Of a DNA stretch of 16,580 nt, positions 1 to 7,256 are shown in pieces. The translations under genes were made by a program, and so were the position numbers. The notes beneath the pieces were generated by a model, which saw nothing but the letters and a program-made list of their open reading frames with translations, had not been told where the DNA came from and did not search any database. Every line of letters begins with the position of its first letter. Position 1 is the first letter of the stretch. The DNA comes from Paracoccaceae bacterium (GTDB lineage Bacteria > Pseudomonadota > Alphaproteobacteria > Rhodobacterales > Rhodobacteraceae). The stretch lies in contig RFZH01000026.1 of NCBI GenBank assembly GCA_009920815.1, positions 1 to 16,580 of the forward strand, written 5' to 3'.

Positions 1-1448
1 GCGGTGAACGGCGTCGGGCAGCGTTGGCTAAGTTGATGGCAGAGGCGCCAGAACTGATGTTGTTGGACGAACCAACAAACCATTTGGACATCGAAGCCAT
101 CGCTTGGCTTGAGGCGGAATTGAAATCAATACGCGCGGGCTATGTCATCATCAGCCACGACCGTGCGTTTCTGAACGCATTGACACGCGCCACCCTTTGG
201 ATTGATCGCGGTATGGTACGGCGTGCGGATGTGGGGTTCCAAGGTTTCGAAGCATGGCGCGACAAGATCTGGGAAGAAGAGGACATCGCCCGCCATAAGC
301 TGGATCGCAAAATCAAGGCCGAAGCGCGTTGGGCGGTTGAAGGTATTTCAGCGCGCCGTAAGCGCAATCAGGGTCGTGTTCGCGCCTTGCAAGCCTTGCG
401 TCAAGAACGGGCGGACCAAATCAAACGCCAAGGTGCTGCCGCGATGGAATTGGCTGCCGCGCCAAAGTCGGGTAAAAAGGTGATAGGCGCCAAAGGTCTG
501 AGCAAAGCTTTTGACGGAAAGACCATCGTAAGCAATTTTTCTTTGACCGTACAGCGCGGCGATCGCGTTGCTTTTGTTGGTCCAAATGGTGTCGGAAAAA
601 CCACTGTGCTGAAAATGCTCATGGGTGAGGTCGCAGCGGATGAAGGGCAGGTGGATCTAGGGACAAACCTTTTGCCCGCAATCTTTGATCAGTCCCGTGC
701 ACAGCTGGATCCGAATATGTCTTTGTGGGACAGTTTGACAGGCGACCCAAGTATGCGCGTATCTGGTCAAGCCGATCAGATCATGGTCCGTGGGCAACCA
801 AAACACGTCGTGGGCTATCTGAAAGAATTTTTGTTCGACGAAGCGCAAGCGCGCGCGCCCGTGCGATCGCTGAGCGGTGGTGAAAAGGCACGTTTGTTGC
901 TGGCCAAAATCATGGCGCGCGAAAGCAATCTATTGGTATTGGACGAACCTACAAACGACCTTGATGTCGAAACCTTAGATTTGTTGCAAGAATTATTGGA
1001 CACCTATGATGGCACGGTTTTGTTGGTAAGCCACGATCGGGATTTCCTAGACCGCGTCGCCGCAACGACGATTGCAATGGAAGGTGATGGAAAAGCGACC
1101 GTATATGCGGGTGGATGGAGCGATTATCAAGCGCAGCGCAAACCAACCGATGTGCCCGTTCAGAAAGCAGCGGTGAAAAAGGCAAAGTCGGACGCACGAA
1201 GTGCAGACAAACCCAAAGAGGCGGGTCTCAGTTACACCGAAAAACATCGTTTGGAAAAGCTGCCAACGATTATTGAGCGATTGGAAGCAGAGATTGCCAA
1301 ATTAGAAGAGTTTATGTCTGACCCCGATCTTTATACCCGCGAGCCTTTGAAATTTCAAAAGGCGACCGATGCGTTGGTGGAGCGTCAGAACGCGCTCGCC
1401 GCGGCAGAGGAGGAGTGGTTGATGCTTGAGGATAAAGCATCTGGGTAA
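1..1448 (+). CDS. uup: ABC-F family ATPase Uup, 5'-truncated
   Basis: This is the C-terminal 481 residues of a cytosolic duplicated-ATPase protein of the ABC-F class. Such proteins have no membrane domain and act on ribosomes; Uup is also linked to transposon-excision phenotypes. The reading frame is open to the left edge (codons start at base 3), and the first visible residues, GERRRAALAKLM, are the end of the signature motif of ABC domain 1, so roughly the first quarter of the protein is missing. The TTG at 24 is internal, not a start. Next come Walker B LLDEPTNHLD and the H-loop SHDRAF. The linker contains ARRKRNQGRVRAL, typical of Uup rather than EttA. Domain 2 has Walker A GPNGVGKT (about 579-602), signature LSGGE (870-884), Walker B LVLDEPTNDLD and SHDRDF. 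A charged helical tail (about 1225-1430, SYTEKHRLEKLP onward) matches the Uup C-terminal coiled-coil domain. It converges on amtB. Confidence 0.93.
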   Translation, partial: GERRRAALAKLMAEAPELMLLDEPTNHLDIEAIAWLEAELKSIRAGYVIISHDRAFLNALTRATLWIDRGMVRRADVGFQGFEAWRDKIWEEEDIARHKLDRKIKAEARWAVEGISARRKRNQGRVRALQALRQERADQIKRQGAAAMELAAAPKSGKKVIGAKGLSKAFDGKTIVSNFSLTVQRGDRVAFVGPNGVGKTTVLKMLMGEVAADEGQVDLGTNLLPAIFDQSRAQLDPNMSLWDSLTGDPSMRVSGQADQIMVRGQPKHVVGYLKEFLFDEAQARAPVRSLSGGEKARLLLAKIMARESNLLVLDEPTNDLDVETLDLLQELLDTYDGTVLLVSHDRDFLDRVAATTIAMEGDGKATVYAGGWSDYQAQRKPTDVPVQKAAVKKAKSDARSADKPKEAGLSYTEKHRLEKLPTIIERLEAEIAKLEEFMSDPDLYTREPLKFQKATDALVERQNALAAAEEEWLMLEDKASG

Positions 1449-1533
1449 CGTGGTTTCGCAAGGCATGCGGGGCCTGTGCATAAAGCGTCGCCCACGGGTT
1501 TTTAGAAAATACTTACATAAGTACCAGACACAA

Positions 1534-1564
1534 AAAAAGCGCCGATCCGAGGATGGCGCTTTTT
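1534..1564. terminator. Bidirectional intrinsic terminator between uup and amtB
   Basis: AAAAAGCGCC (1534-1543) and GGCGCTTTTT (1555-1564) form a perfect 10-base inverted repeat around an 11-base loop. The A run on the left and the T run on the right give a GC stem followed by a U tract in both directions. It lies 85 bases after the uup stop and 20 bases beyond the amtB stop on the other strand, so it can end both convergent transcripts. Confidence 0.88.
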
Positions 1565-1584
1565 CATTTCAGGTGACCGTGCGT

Positions 1585-2766
1585 TTAGCTGTTCATGTCA
1601 TAGGCGCGTTCGCCATGGACCGTCAGGTCTAGACCGTTTGTTTCAGTCTCTGCATCAACGCGCAGCGGAGTGATCAGGCCAACGACTTTGATCAATACGA
1701 TAGTGACAACAATCGTGAATGCCCCGACAATTGCCAACGCGCCCAGTTGTGCGGCCCACGTACCGGCGCCAAAAGCTGCTATCATGATTGTCCCAAAGAT
1801 ACCGCCAACACCGTGGACCGCAAAGACGTCGAGCGTGTCATCAATGCGCAACTTGTTGCGTACCAAATTTACGGCTTCTTGGCACAAGATACCTGCAACA
1901 CCGCCGATGATCAGTGCTTCGATTGGGCCAACAAAGCCAGAGGCGGGCGTAATCGACGCAAGACCTGCAATCGTACCTGTCACGATGCCAACCAGCGAGG
2001 CTTTTCCGTATTTAATCTTTTCCCACAATGCCCACGTCAGCGATGCGGTCGCCGCAGAAATATGGGTCACGGTCAAGGCCATGGCCGCGCCACCGTCAGC
2101 TGCCAATTGGGATCCACCGTTAAAGCCAAACCAGCCCACCCAAAGCATTGCTGCGCCAATCATCACGAAACCTGGGTTGTGCGGCGGGGTTGTGCGGTTT
2201 TTCCGCGGACCCAAGAACATCGCAATCAAAAGCGCCGCAAGGCCCGCCGTTTCATGGACCACAATACCGCCCGCAAAGTCGCGGGTTCCGGTTTCGCCAA
2301 AGATACCGCCATCTGCCAGCATACCGCCGCCCCAGATCCAATGCACCACCGGCGCATAGCAGAGCAGCATCCAAAGGCCTGAGAATACGAGAACAAAGCC
2401 AAAGCCCACGCGTTCAACATATGCGCCCACAATCAACGCTGGAGTAATGATGGCAAAGGTCATTTGAAAGGCAAAGAACAGGACCTCTGGCAGTGTGCCA
2501 GAAAGGCTGTCTGTTGTCACACCTGACAAAAATGCTTTGTCTAGGCCGCCCCACAGGCCACCTTCGGCGGGGCCAAAGGCGATGGAATATCCAAATGCGA
2601 GCCACAGAATGCTCATAAGACAGGCAATGGCATAACATTGCATAAAAACGCTCAACACGTTGCGTGCGCGCACAAGACCGCCGTAAAATAGGGCTAGTCC
2701 AGGCAGTGTCATAAAGAGCACGAGTGCCGTTGCGACGATAATCCATGCTGTATCTGCACCGTTCAT
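1585..2766 (-). CDS. amtB: Ammonium transporter AmtB
   Basis: This is a 393-residue inner-membrane channel of the Amt/Mep/Rh family that conducts ammonium and usually forms a trimer gated by a PII protein. The family's pore residues are all visible: Phe gate F104 and F215, periplasmic ammonium-site W145 (in HWIWGGG) and S219, structural D163 (DFAGG), and the twin pore histidines H171 (VVHETAG) and H318 (VFAVHGVGG). Hydrophobic segments run throughout, and the cytosolic tail ends LTVHGERAYDMNS, like E. coli AmtB. The chosen ATG has AAGGA (2774-2778 on the opposite strand) 7 bases upstream. The protein starts directly at the equivalent of the mature E. coli N-terminus, so no cleaved signal peptide is present. 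No glnK-type gene lies beside it, unlike the common glnK-amtB pair. It follows pncC in the same direction after a 154-base gap and probably has its own promoter. Regulation by NtrC is inferred from the family. Confidence 0.95.
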   Translation of the reverse strand: MNGADTAWIIVATALVLFMTLPGLALFYGGLVRARNVLSVFMQCYAIACLMSILWLAFGYSIAFGPAEGGLWGGLDKAFLSGVTTDSLSGTLPEVLFFAFQMTFAIITPALIVGAYVERVGFGFVLVFSGLWMLLCYAPVVHWIWGGGMLADGGIFGETGTRDFAGGIVVHETAGLAALLIAMFLGPRKNRTTPPHNPGFVMIGAAMLWVGWFGFNGGSQLAADGGAAMALTVTHISAATASLTWALWEKIKYGKASLVGIVTGTIAGLASITPASGFVGPIEALIIGGVAGILCQEAVNLVRNKLRIDDTLDVFAVHGVGGIFGTIMIAAFGAGTWAAQLGALAIVGAFTIVVTIVLIKVVGLITPLRVDAETETNGLDLTVHGERAYDMNS

Positions 2767-2773
2767 AATGTCG

Positions 2774-2908
2774 TCCTTGTTTCAAGTTGTGTGTTTGATG
2801 TGCGTTATCGACACAATCACGCAGCGGATGCATCGAAAATAGGCGATTTATGTCTGGTGAAATTGTAAAATGATTAAAAAATATGCGTAAATTTCGAATT
2901 ATGCGCAA
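2774..2908 (-). promoter_or_regulatory. Candidate amtB promoter and leader with imperfect direct repeats
   Basis: The 154 bases between pncC and amtB are AT-rich upstream. Read on the minus strand, TACAAT (2867-2862) matches the sigma70 -10 element at 5 of 6 positions. The -35 region 17 bases upstream (TTACGC, 2890-2885) is poor, as expected for an activator-dependent promoter. Two 11-base imperfect direct repeats, TTGCGCATAAT (2908-2898) and TTACGCATATT (2890-2880), agree at 9 of 11 positions and start 18 bases apart; the second overlaps the -35. I saw no sigma54 -24/-12 element. A ribosome-binding AAGGA lies at 2778-2774. This is inference from motifs only. Confidence 0.4.
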
Positions 2909-2920
2909 TATTTGGGCAAA

Positions 2921-3394
2921 TTAGAGGCGTGTCATGGCGCCTAGAAGAAGTGATAGCGCGTGATCACGCGCCGCTTTTCGAACCTGATCACGGCCTAGCG
3001 CGCCAAATTCAATCGTTTGGCAAACTTGGATCTGTTGTTCCAGCGCGACGGCAAAGCAAACCCTCCCTTCGGGTTTTGTGTCGCTGCCTCCTGGTCCTGC
3101 AATGCCCGTGACGGATACGGCCAACGTGGCTTGGGAATGCAAAACCGCACCTAATGCCATTTCGCGTGCCACCGCTTCGGACACCGCGCCGTATTTTTGC
3201 AACGATGCCGCTTGCACGTCCAACATTTCGATTTTGGCCGCGTTGGAGTATGTCACAAAGCCACGATCAAAAATCGCAGACGACCCAGCAACATCTGTCA
3301 AGGCGGCGGCCACTAACCCACCGGTGCAGCTTTCTGCGGTGGCAATCATGACACCCTTTCGCTGTGCTGCTTCCAGAATGCGTTCTGCGATCAT
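2921..3394 (-). CDS. pncC: Nicotinamide-nucleotide amidohydrolase PncC (CinA C-terminal family)
   Basis: This 157-residue protein is the stand-alone form of the CinA C-terminal domain. The family deamidates nicotinamide mononucleotide to nicotinic acid mononucleotide plus ammonia, a step in pyridine-nucleotide salvage in the cytosol. Family motifs are intact and in order: ATAESCTGGL (18-27, with the conserved Ser/Cys/Thr cluster), GFVTYSNAAK (45-54), GAVSEAVAREMA (69-80) and VSVTGIAGPGG (93-103) followed by KPEGRV. The length of about 160 residues is normal for PncC; the MoCF-like N-terminal half of full CinA is absent, which is the usual state for this subfamily and not a truncation. Its ATG overlaps the pgpA stop by 4 bases (ATGA), with GGAG about 10 bases upstream, so translation is probably coupled to pgpA. 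It is the last gene of the ispD-ispF-pgpA-pncC cluster before the amtB gap. Confidence 0.92.
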   Translation of the reverse strand: MIAERILEAAQRKGVMIATAESCTGGLVAAALTDVAGSSAIFDRGFVTYSNAAKIEMLDVQAASLQKYGAVSEAVAREMALGAVLHSQATLAVSVTGIAGPGGSDTKPEGRVCFAVALEQQIQVCQTIEFGALGRDQVRKAARDHALSLLLGAMTRL

Positions 3395-3882
3395 GGCATA
3401 AGCGCTCCGTGAAAAAATCCTGCCATAAGCACAACGAGGATTGCAGCAAAAAGGCCTGCGATCACGTCGTCCAACATAACCCCCAACGCGTCGCCGCGCT
3501 GATCGGCCCAGCCGATTGGGCCAAATTTTGTAATATCAAAAAAGCGAAAGCCTAGAAGCGCGGTGACCCAACCCGGCCACATCGCAAGCAGATTTGCCTC
3601 AGCATGTGCTGCGCCAATAAATATCGGCAGCAGGGCAATCCATTGGCCAGCGACCTCGTCAATCACGATTTCTGATGGATCGTGGTCATCTGTCCCATCG
3701 GTTTCAATCTTGGTTGCCCACCAACCGATTAAAAAAACGGCAGGAATAGCAAGGGCGAACCCAATCACGCCAAAAGCGGCATGGATGGCCCACGCAGCAG
3801 GAAGCGCGGCCAGTGATCCCCATGTTCCGGGTGCTGGACGCAAGAGGCCCACATAGAAAAAAGTCGCAATGAATTTTGTCAT
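3391..3882 (-). CDS. pgpA: Phosphatidylglycerophosphatase A
   Basis: This 163-residue inner-membrane enzyme removes the phosphate from phosphatidylglycerophosphate to give phosphatidylglycerol. Family motifs visible are LLRPAPGTWGSLAALP (13-28), DPSEIVIDEVAGQW (68-81) with the acidic D68, E71, D75 and E76, FRFFDITKFGPIGWAD (112-127), and GVMLDDVIAG (134-143) with the DD pair. PgpA is Mg-dependent and the acidic residues probably bind the metal. Hydrophobic stretches at about 22-54, 79-110 and 139-157 fit membrane helices. The length is normal for the family. The start codon overlaps the ispF stop as ATGA and no clear Shine-Dalgarno precedes it, which points to translational coupling. It also overlaps pncC by 4 bases downstream. 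Confidence 0.93.
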   Translation of the reverse strand: MTKFIATFFYVGLLRPAPGTWGSLAALPAAWAIHAAFGVIGFALAIPAVFLIGWWATKIETDGTDDHDPSEIVIDEVAGQWIALLPIFIGAAHAEANLLAMWPGWVTALLGFRFFDITKFGPIGWADQRGDALGVMLDDVIAGLFAAILVVLMAGFFHGALMP

Positions 3883-4358
3883 GGTTTCATCAGCGCCGCG
3901 GTTGCGATTGCGGCAATGCCTTCTTTGCGGCCTGTAAAGCCCAGTTCTTCTGATGTGGTTGCTTTGACGCTGATCCGTTCTGTTGTGATGCCAAGAATAC
4001 GCGACAGTTCGGATTGCATCGCATGAGCGTGCGGGCCAATCTTGGGCAATTCACAAATTATGGTGCAATCAATATTGCAAATATCATACCCTAGCGAACG
4101 CGATAGATCGCCTGCGTGTTTCAGAAATATCTCGCTTGCAGCCCCTTTCCATTGCGGGTCGGATGGGGGGAAGTGGCGCCCGATGTCGCCTTGTGCCAAT
4201 GCGCCATAAATCGCATCAGTGATCGCATGCATTGCGACATCTGCGTCTGAATGGCCCTTGAGCTGCGCCGTATGTGGGATCTTTATGCCACAGAGAATGA
4301 CGTGATCACCATTTTCAAAGGCATGCACATCGTATCCGTTTCCCAATCTAATATCCAT
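3879..4358 (-). CDS. ispF: 2-C-methyl-D-erythritol 2,4-cyclodiphosphate synthase
   Basis: IspF cyclises CDP-methylerythritol 2-phosphate to methylerythritol 2,4-cyclodiphosphate with release of CMP, the fifth step of the MEP isoprenoid pathway. It is a cytosolic homotrimer with one Zn per active site. The 159 residues are the standard length. Visible motifs are RLGNGYDVHAF (4-14), giving metal ligands D10 and H12, GHSDADVAMHAITDAI (35-50) with third ligand H44, GDIGRHFPPSD (57-67), and KATTSEELGFTGRKEGIAA near the C-terminus for the CDP site. The ATG overlaps the ispD stop by one base (TAATG), and AAGGA lies 10 bases upstream at 4369-4373 on the other strand. It stays a separate gene from ispD although many alphaproteobacteria have the two fused. 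Confidence 0.96.
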   Translation of the reverse strand: MDIRLGNGYDVHAFENGDHVILCGIKIPHTAQLKGHSDADVAMHAITDAIYGALAQGDIGRHFPPSDPQWKGAASEIFLKHAGDLSRSLGYDICNIDCTIICELPKIGPHAHAMQSELSRILGITTERISVKATTSEELGFTGRKEGIAAIATAALMKP

Positions 4359-5011
4359 TATTTTCGGGTCCTTAATATTTGCTCCGCCCGTTCAAAATCT
4401 TCGGGGGTCGTTATTTTAATATTGGTATCAGCGCCAGGGGTGATGACAACGTTCATTTGCGCCCGCCGCGCCACTTCGACATCATCGGCAGCGGGGTGTG
4501 TATTGGTCAGATGGGCATCTAATATCTCTTTGAACCAAAAGCCTTGTGGGGTTTGTGCACGAAATAAATGGGTGCGATCTTGGGTGCCGACCACTTTGCC
4601 TTCTCGCCCAATCCAAAGGGCATCCGTCACCGGGATGGCAGGCGCAGCCCCCATATTATGGTGTAATGCTTCGATCACACCATCAATAATATCTGCCGAG
4701 ATTGTCGCGCGCGCAGCGTCGTGGATCAGGACAGCATCGGGGGCTTGTGATGCAAGGGCCTTTAGCCCAGCAAGGACCGATTGATCCCGCGTGGCACCGC
4801 CGTGGGCCACCAGAACTGTTGGGTCATCCAAGAGATCTTCATCATCCGGATGCAACACAGCGCAGATCTGTGAAATCTGTGGATGCGTTTTGAATGCCGA
4901 AAGGGTCCAATCAATCACGCGCCGGTCCAGCAACATCTGCCATTGTTTAGGCACACGGCCGCCTGCGCGTGTTCCGCGGCCTGCTGCAACGATGAGCGCC
5001 GCAATGCGCAT
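4358..5011 (-). CDS. ispD: 2-C-methyl-D-erythritol 4-phosphate cytidylyltransferase
   Basis: IspD couples methylerythritol 4-phosphate to CTP, giving CDP-methylerythritol and pyrophosphate, the third MEP-pathway step. The 217-residue form starts MRIAALIVAAGRG, the expected N-terminal strand and nucleotide loop. That ATG has AGGGG 5 bases upstream (5017-5021 on the other strand), so the 21-codon longer frame to 5074 is not used here. Residues aligning with the known active site are R15 and K22 (GRGTR...PKQW), D98 and R101 (IHDAAR), T129 (PVTD), R151 (FRAQTPQGF) and K199 (IKITTPEDF). One small oddity is IHDAARAT where most family members have a Pro after HDAAR. It is the first gene of the ispD-ispF-pgpA-pncC run and is divergent from dusB. 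Confidence 0.94.
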   Translation of the reverse strand: MRIAALIVAAGRGTRAGGRVPKQWQMLLDRRVIDWTLSAFKTHPQISQICAVLHPDDEDLLDDPTVLVAHGGATRDQSVLAGLKALASQAPDAVLIHDAARATISADIIDGVIEALHHNMGAAPAIPVTDALWIGREGKVVGTQDRTHLFRAQTPQGFWFKEILDAHLTNTHPAADDVEVARRAQMNVVITPGADTNIKITTPEDFERAEQILRTRK

Positions 5012-5079
5012 GCTTACCCCTGTGTTTGGCGTTGTCCTGTGAAACTGTGTACCTAGGGTCTTTGAAAATAACAACCTAA

Positions 5080-5123
5080 TTGACAGCTCGATGTTTTGAT
5101 TAAAATTTATGCAATCTTATTTT
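5080..5123 (+). promoter_or_regulatory. Candidate sigma70 promoter for dusB-ntrBC
   Basis: The 188 bases between divergent ispD and dusB are AT-rich near dusB. A perfect TTGACA lies at 5080-5085, but the best hexamer behind it, TAAAAT (5101-5106), is only 15 bases away. A second overlapping option is TTGATT (5096-5101), 16 bases, TATTTT (5118-5123). Either would give a leader of roughly 65-90 bases before the GTG at 5200. I saw no comparably clear promoter for ispD on the other strand and no sigma54 element. Confidence 0.35.
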
Positions 5124-5184
5124 TATGGTTAAAAAAATTGCAAATAATGCTTGCGGTGATGGACGGATTTTGGGTATCGCAAAG

Positions 5185-5193
5185 AAAAAAGGA
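5185..5193 (+). promoter_or_regulatory. Ribosome binding site that sets the dusB start
   Basis: AAAAAAGGA ends 6 bases before the GTG at 5200. No comparable site precedes the in-frame ATG at 5125. The GTG form also starts where DusB homologues normally begin, a few residues before the conserved PVFLAPLAGITD motif. Confidence 0.7.
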
Positions 5194-5199
5194 AATTTT

Positions 5200-6177
5200 G
5201 TGTATATTGACCTTGGATCAGTCCGCTTGTCGCCGCCTGTCTTTCTGGCCCCGTTGGCTGGAATTACAGATTTGCCGTTTCGCGACACGGTTGCGCAATT
5301 TGGCGCTGGTCTTGTGGTCAGCGAGATGATTGCATCCCAAGATATGGTCAATGCGCGCCCGATCGCGCGTGACAAGGCCGAACTTGGGCTGGGGCGTGAA
5401 AATACCTCGGTTCAAATCGCCGGACGTGACGCGTATTGGATGGCAGAGGCCGCCAAGCTGATTGCGGCGCAGGGCGCAGCGGTGATTGATATCAATATGG
5501 GCTGTCCAGCGAAAAAGGTCGTAAGTGGGTATTCGGGGTCCGCGCTGATGAAGGATCTTGATCACGCCCTGACATTGATCGAAGCGGTCGTGGCAGCGGT
5601 GGACGTACCTGTCACGCTGAAAACACGCCTGGGGTGGGATGACGCGCTTTTAAATGCTCCCATACTTGCCAGACGTGCGCAAGATGCGGGCATTCGTATG
5701 ATCACCATACATGGGCGCACACGCTGTCAATTTTATAAAGGACGTGCGGACTGGTCCGCCATTGCTGCGGTCAAACAGGCGGTATCGATCCCGGTGATCG
5801 CCAACGGGGATATTACAACAGTCGCCGATGCGCAGCAGGCCTTAAAGCTGTCTGGTGCGGATGGCGTGATGGTCGGGCGAGGGGCGCAGGGGCGTCCATG
5901 GCTTTTGGCGCAGATTGCGCATCACTTGTACGGTGGGCCGAAACCTCGGGTGCCGACAGGTCACGAATTTGTTGAATTGGTACAGGATCATTATCGGCGG
6001 ATGATCGATTTTTACGGTGATGATCTGGGTCTGCGTGTCGCGCGAAAACATTTAGGCTGGTACATGGACGTTGCTGGTACACAAGGCGCCTTGCGCAATT
6101 CTATTTTGACGGCGATATCCCCGAAATCTGTGTTGGATCTTTTGCCAGACGCCCTTTTACAAAGAGATGCTGCATGA
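5200..6177 (+). CDS. dusB: tRNA-dihydrouridine synthase DusB (NifR3 family)
   Basis: DusB is a flavoprotein that reduces selected uridines of tRNA to dihydrouridine using FMN and NADPH. In Rhodobacter and relatives the gene heads the nifR3-ntrB-ntrC operon, as here. With the GTG start the protein is 325 residues. The TIM-barrel motifs are in order: FLAPLAGITDLPFRD (15-29, FMN binding), INMGCPAKKV (98-107) with catalytic C102, LKTRLGW (140-146) with K141, ITIHGRTR (168-175) with H171, IANGDI (200-205) and VGRGAQGRPW (225-234), the FMN phosphate site. The start rests on a strong ribosome binding site just upstream; an ATG 25 codons earlier (5125) is possible but would add a lysine- and glycine-rich stretch unlike the family. 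The stop overlaps the ntrB start as ATGA. No link between its tRNA activity and nitrogen control can be read from the sequence. Confidence 0.94.
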   Translation: MYIDLGSVRLSPPVFLAPLAGITDLPFRDTVAQFGAGLVVSEMIASQDMVNARPIARDKAELGLGRENTSVQIAGRDAYWMAEAAKLIAAQGAAVIDINMGCPAKKVVSGYSGSALMKDLDHALTLIEAVVAAVDVPVTLKTRLGWDDALLNAPILARRAQDAGIRMITIHGRTRCQFYKGRADWSAIAAVKQAVSIPVIANGDITTVADAQQALKLSGADGVMVGRGAQGRPWLLAQIAHHLYGGPKPRVPTGHEFVELVQDHYRRMIDFYGDDLGLRVARKHLGWYMDVAGTQGALRNSILTAISPKSVLDLLPDALLQRDAA

Positions 6178-7253
6178 GTGACGCCATTTTAAACAACATC
6201 TGGACCTCGATCCCTGTGCCCGCCATTTTATTGGATGGTCAGGATTTGATCTGTGAAATCAATCCCGCTGCCGAAGGGTTTTTGAATGCCTCGAATAAAT
6301 CGATCAAAGGCAGTCCCGTTTTTGATCGCATCATGGTTGATGCCCCGCTGGAAGAAAGCTTTCATCGCGCCAAGACCCTGAGAACGCCCTTATTTGTAAA
6401 TGACGTTGATGTCGGCACAGGCGATCGCGCACCTTTACAATGCAATCTTAAATTTGCCCCCGTCGTGGGCACCGATGATCACATGATTTTGATGATCGCC
6501 CCGCGCGAACTTGCTGGGCGCATGACGCAAACGCAAACGGTTAAATCGGCGGCAAAATCGGCGATTGGTATGGCCGAGATGTTGGCCCATGAAATCAAAA
6601 ATCCGCTTGCAGGGATTACTGGCGCTGCCCAACTTTTGTCGATGGGCCTCGAGCCCAGTGACCTTGAGCTGACCGATTTGATCGTTGAAGAAACACGTCG
6701 CATTGTAAAATTACTGGAACAGGTTGAGCAATTTGGCAACCTACGCGAACCCGTCCGTTGTGAGGTGAATATTCACGATATACTGGATCGTGCCCGCAGG
6801 TCAGCGCTGTTGGGGTTTGGGGCGCATATGGCGATTGTCGAAGACTATGACCCATCGTTGCCCGCCGCTTATGGCGATTCTGATCAATTGCTGCAAGTCT
6901 TGTTGAATTTGATAAAAAACGCATCCGAGGCCAGCCCGCATGGCGGCACAATTCGATTGCGAACGTTTTACGAGCATTCCTTCCGGTTGCGGCGATCCGA
7001 CGGATCAGGACAGGCGTTACCGTTGCAGATTGAAATTATCGATGATGGTCCGGGCCTACCGGAAGAGATTAAGAATGATGTGTTCGATCCTTTCGTGTCG
7101 GGACGCGAAAATGGCACCGGTCTGGGGTTGGCGTTGGCGTCCAAAATTATTTCTGATCATAATGGATGGATTTCTGTGAACTCTGTTCCTGGTCGTACTG
7201 TTTTTCGTATTTCACTGCCGCTTGTTCCCCGTGACAAGATTAAGAAAGGATAA
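6174..7253 (+). CDS. ntrB: Nitrogen regulation sensor histidine kinase NtrB (NRII/GlnL)
   Basis: This 359-residue soluble kinase-phosphatase controls NtrC in response to nitrogen status, normally under a PII protein. The N-terminal PAS-like domain spans about 5-110 (IWTSIPVPAILLDGQDLICEIN is its start region). The dimerisation domain carries the H-box MLAHEIKNPLAGITG with phosphorylated H139. The ATPase domain has N-box NLIKNASEA (N249), G1 box DDGPGL (290-295), F-box FDPF (304-307) and G2 box GTGLGLALASKI (314-325). No membrane segment is seen, as expected for NtrB and unlike NtrY. The start overlaps the dusB stop by 4 bases and follows an AAGAGA. The ntrC start comes 3 bases after its stop, so the three genes almost certainly share an mRNA. 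Confidence 0.95.
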   Translation: MSDAILNNIWTSIPVPAILLDGQDLICEINPAAEGFLNASNKSIKGSPVFDRIMVDAPLEESFHRAKTLRTPLFVNDVDVGTGDRAPLQCNLKFAPVVGTDDHMILMIAPRELAGRMTQTQTVKSAAKSAIGMAEMLAHEIKNPLAGITGAAQLLSMGLEPSDLELTDLIVEETRRIVKLLEQVEQFGNLREPVRCEVNIHDILDRARRSALLGFGAHMAIVEDYDPSLPAAYGDSDQLLQVLLNLIKNASEASPHGGTIRLRTFYEHSFRLRRSDGSGQALPLQIEIIDDGPGLPEEIKNDVFDPFVSGRENGTGLGLALASKIISDHNGWISVNSVPGRTVFRISLPLVPRDKIKKG

Positions 7254-7256
7254 GCC

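Noticed and set aside
1449..1502. Possible separate uup terminator (CGTGG 1449-1453 with CCACG 1492-1496, an inner AGGC/GCCT stem, then a short T run)
   Set aside because: The outer stem is 5 bases with a 38-base loop. The structure is weak beside the perfect terminator at 1534-1564.
1670..2382. Two long plus-strand open frames opposite amtB (about 229 and 211 codons)
   Set aside because: Both lie antisense within a fully conserved amtB, their translations resemble no protein family I know, and no ribosome site supports them. They arise from the codon pattern of the real gene.
4251..4784. Plus-strand open frame of 177 codons across ispF and ispD
   Set aside because: It is antisense to two well-conserved enzymes and shows no domain or start signal.
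5012..5074. 21-codon N-terminal extension of IspD
   Set aside because: The ATG at 5011 has a good AGGGG site and begins the conserved first strand; the extension is not typical of IspD.
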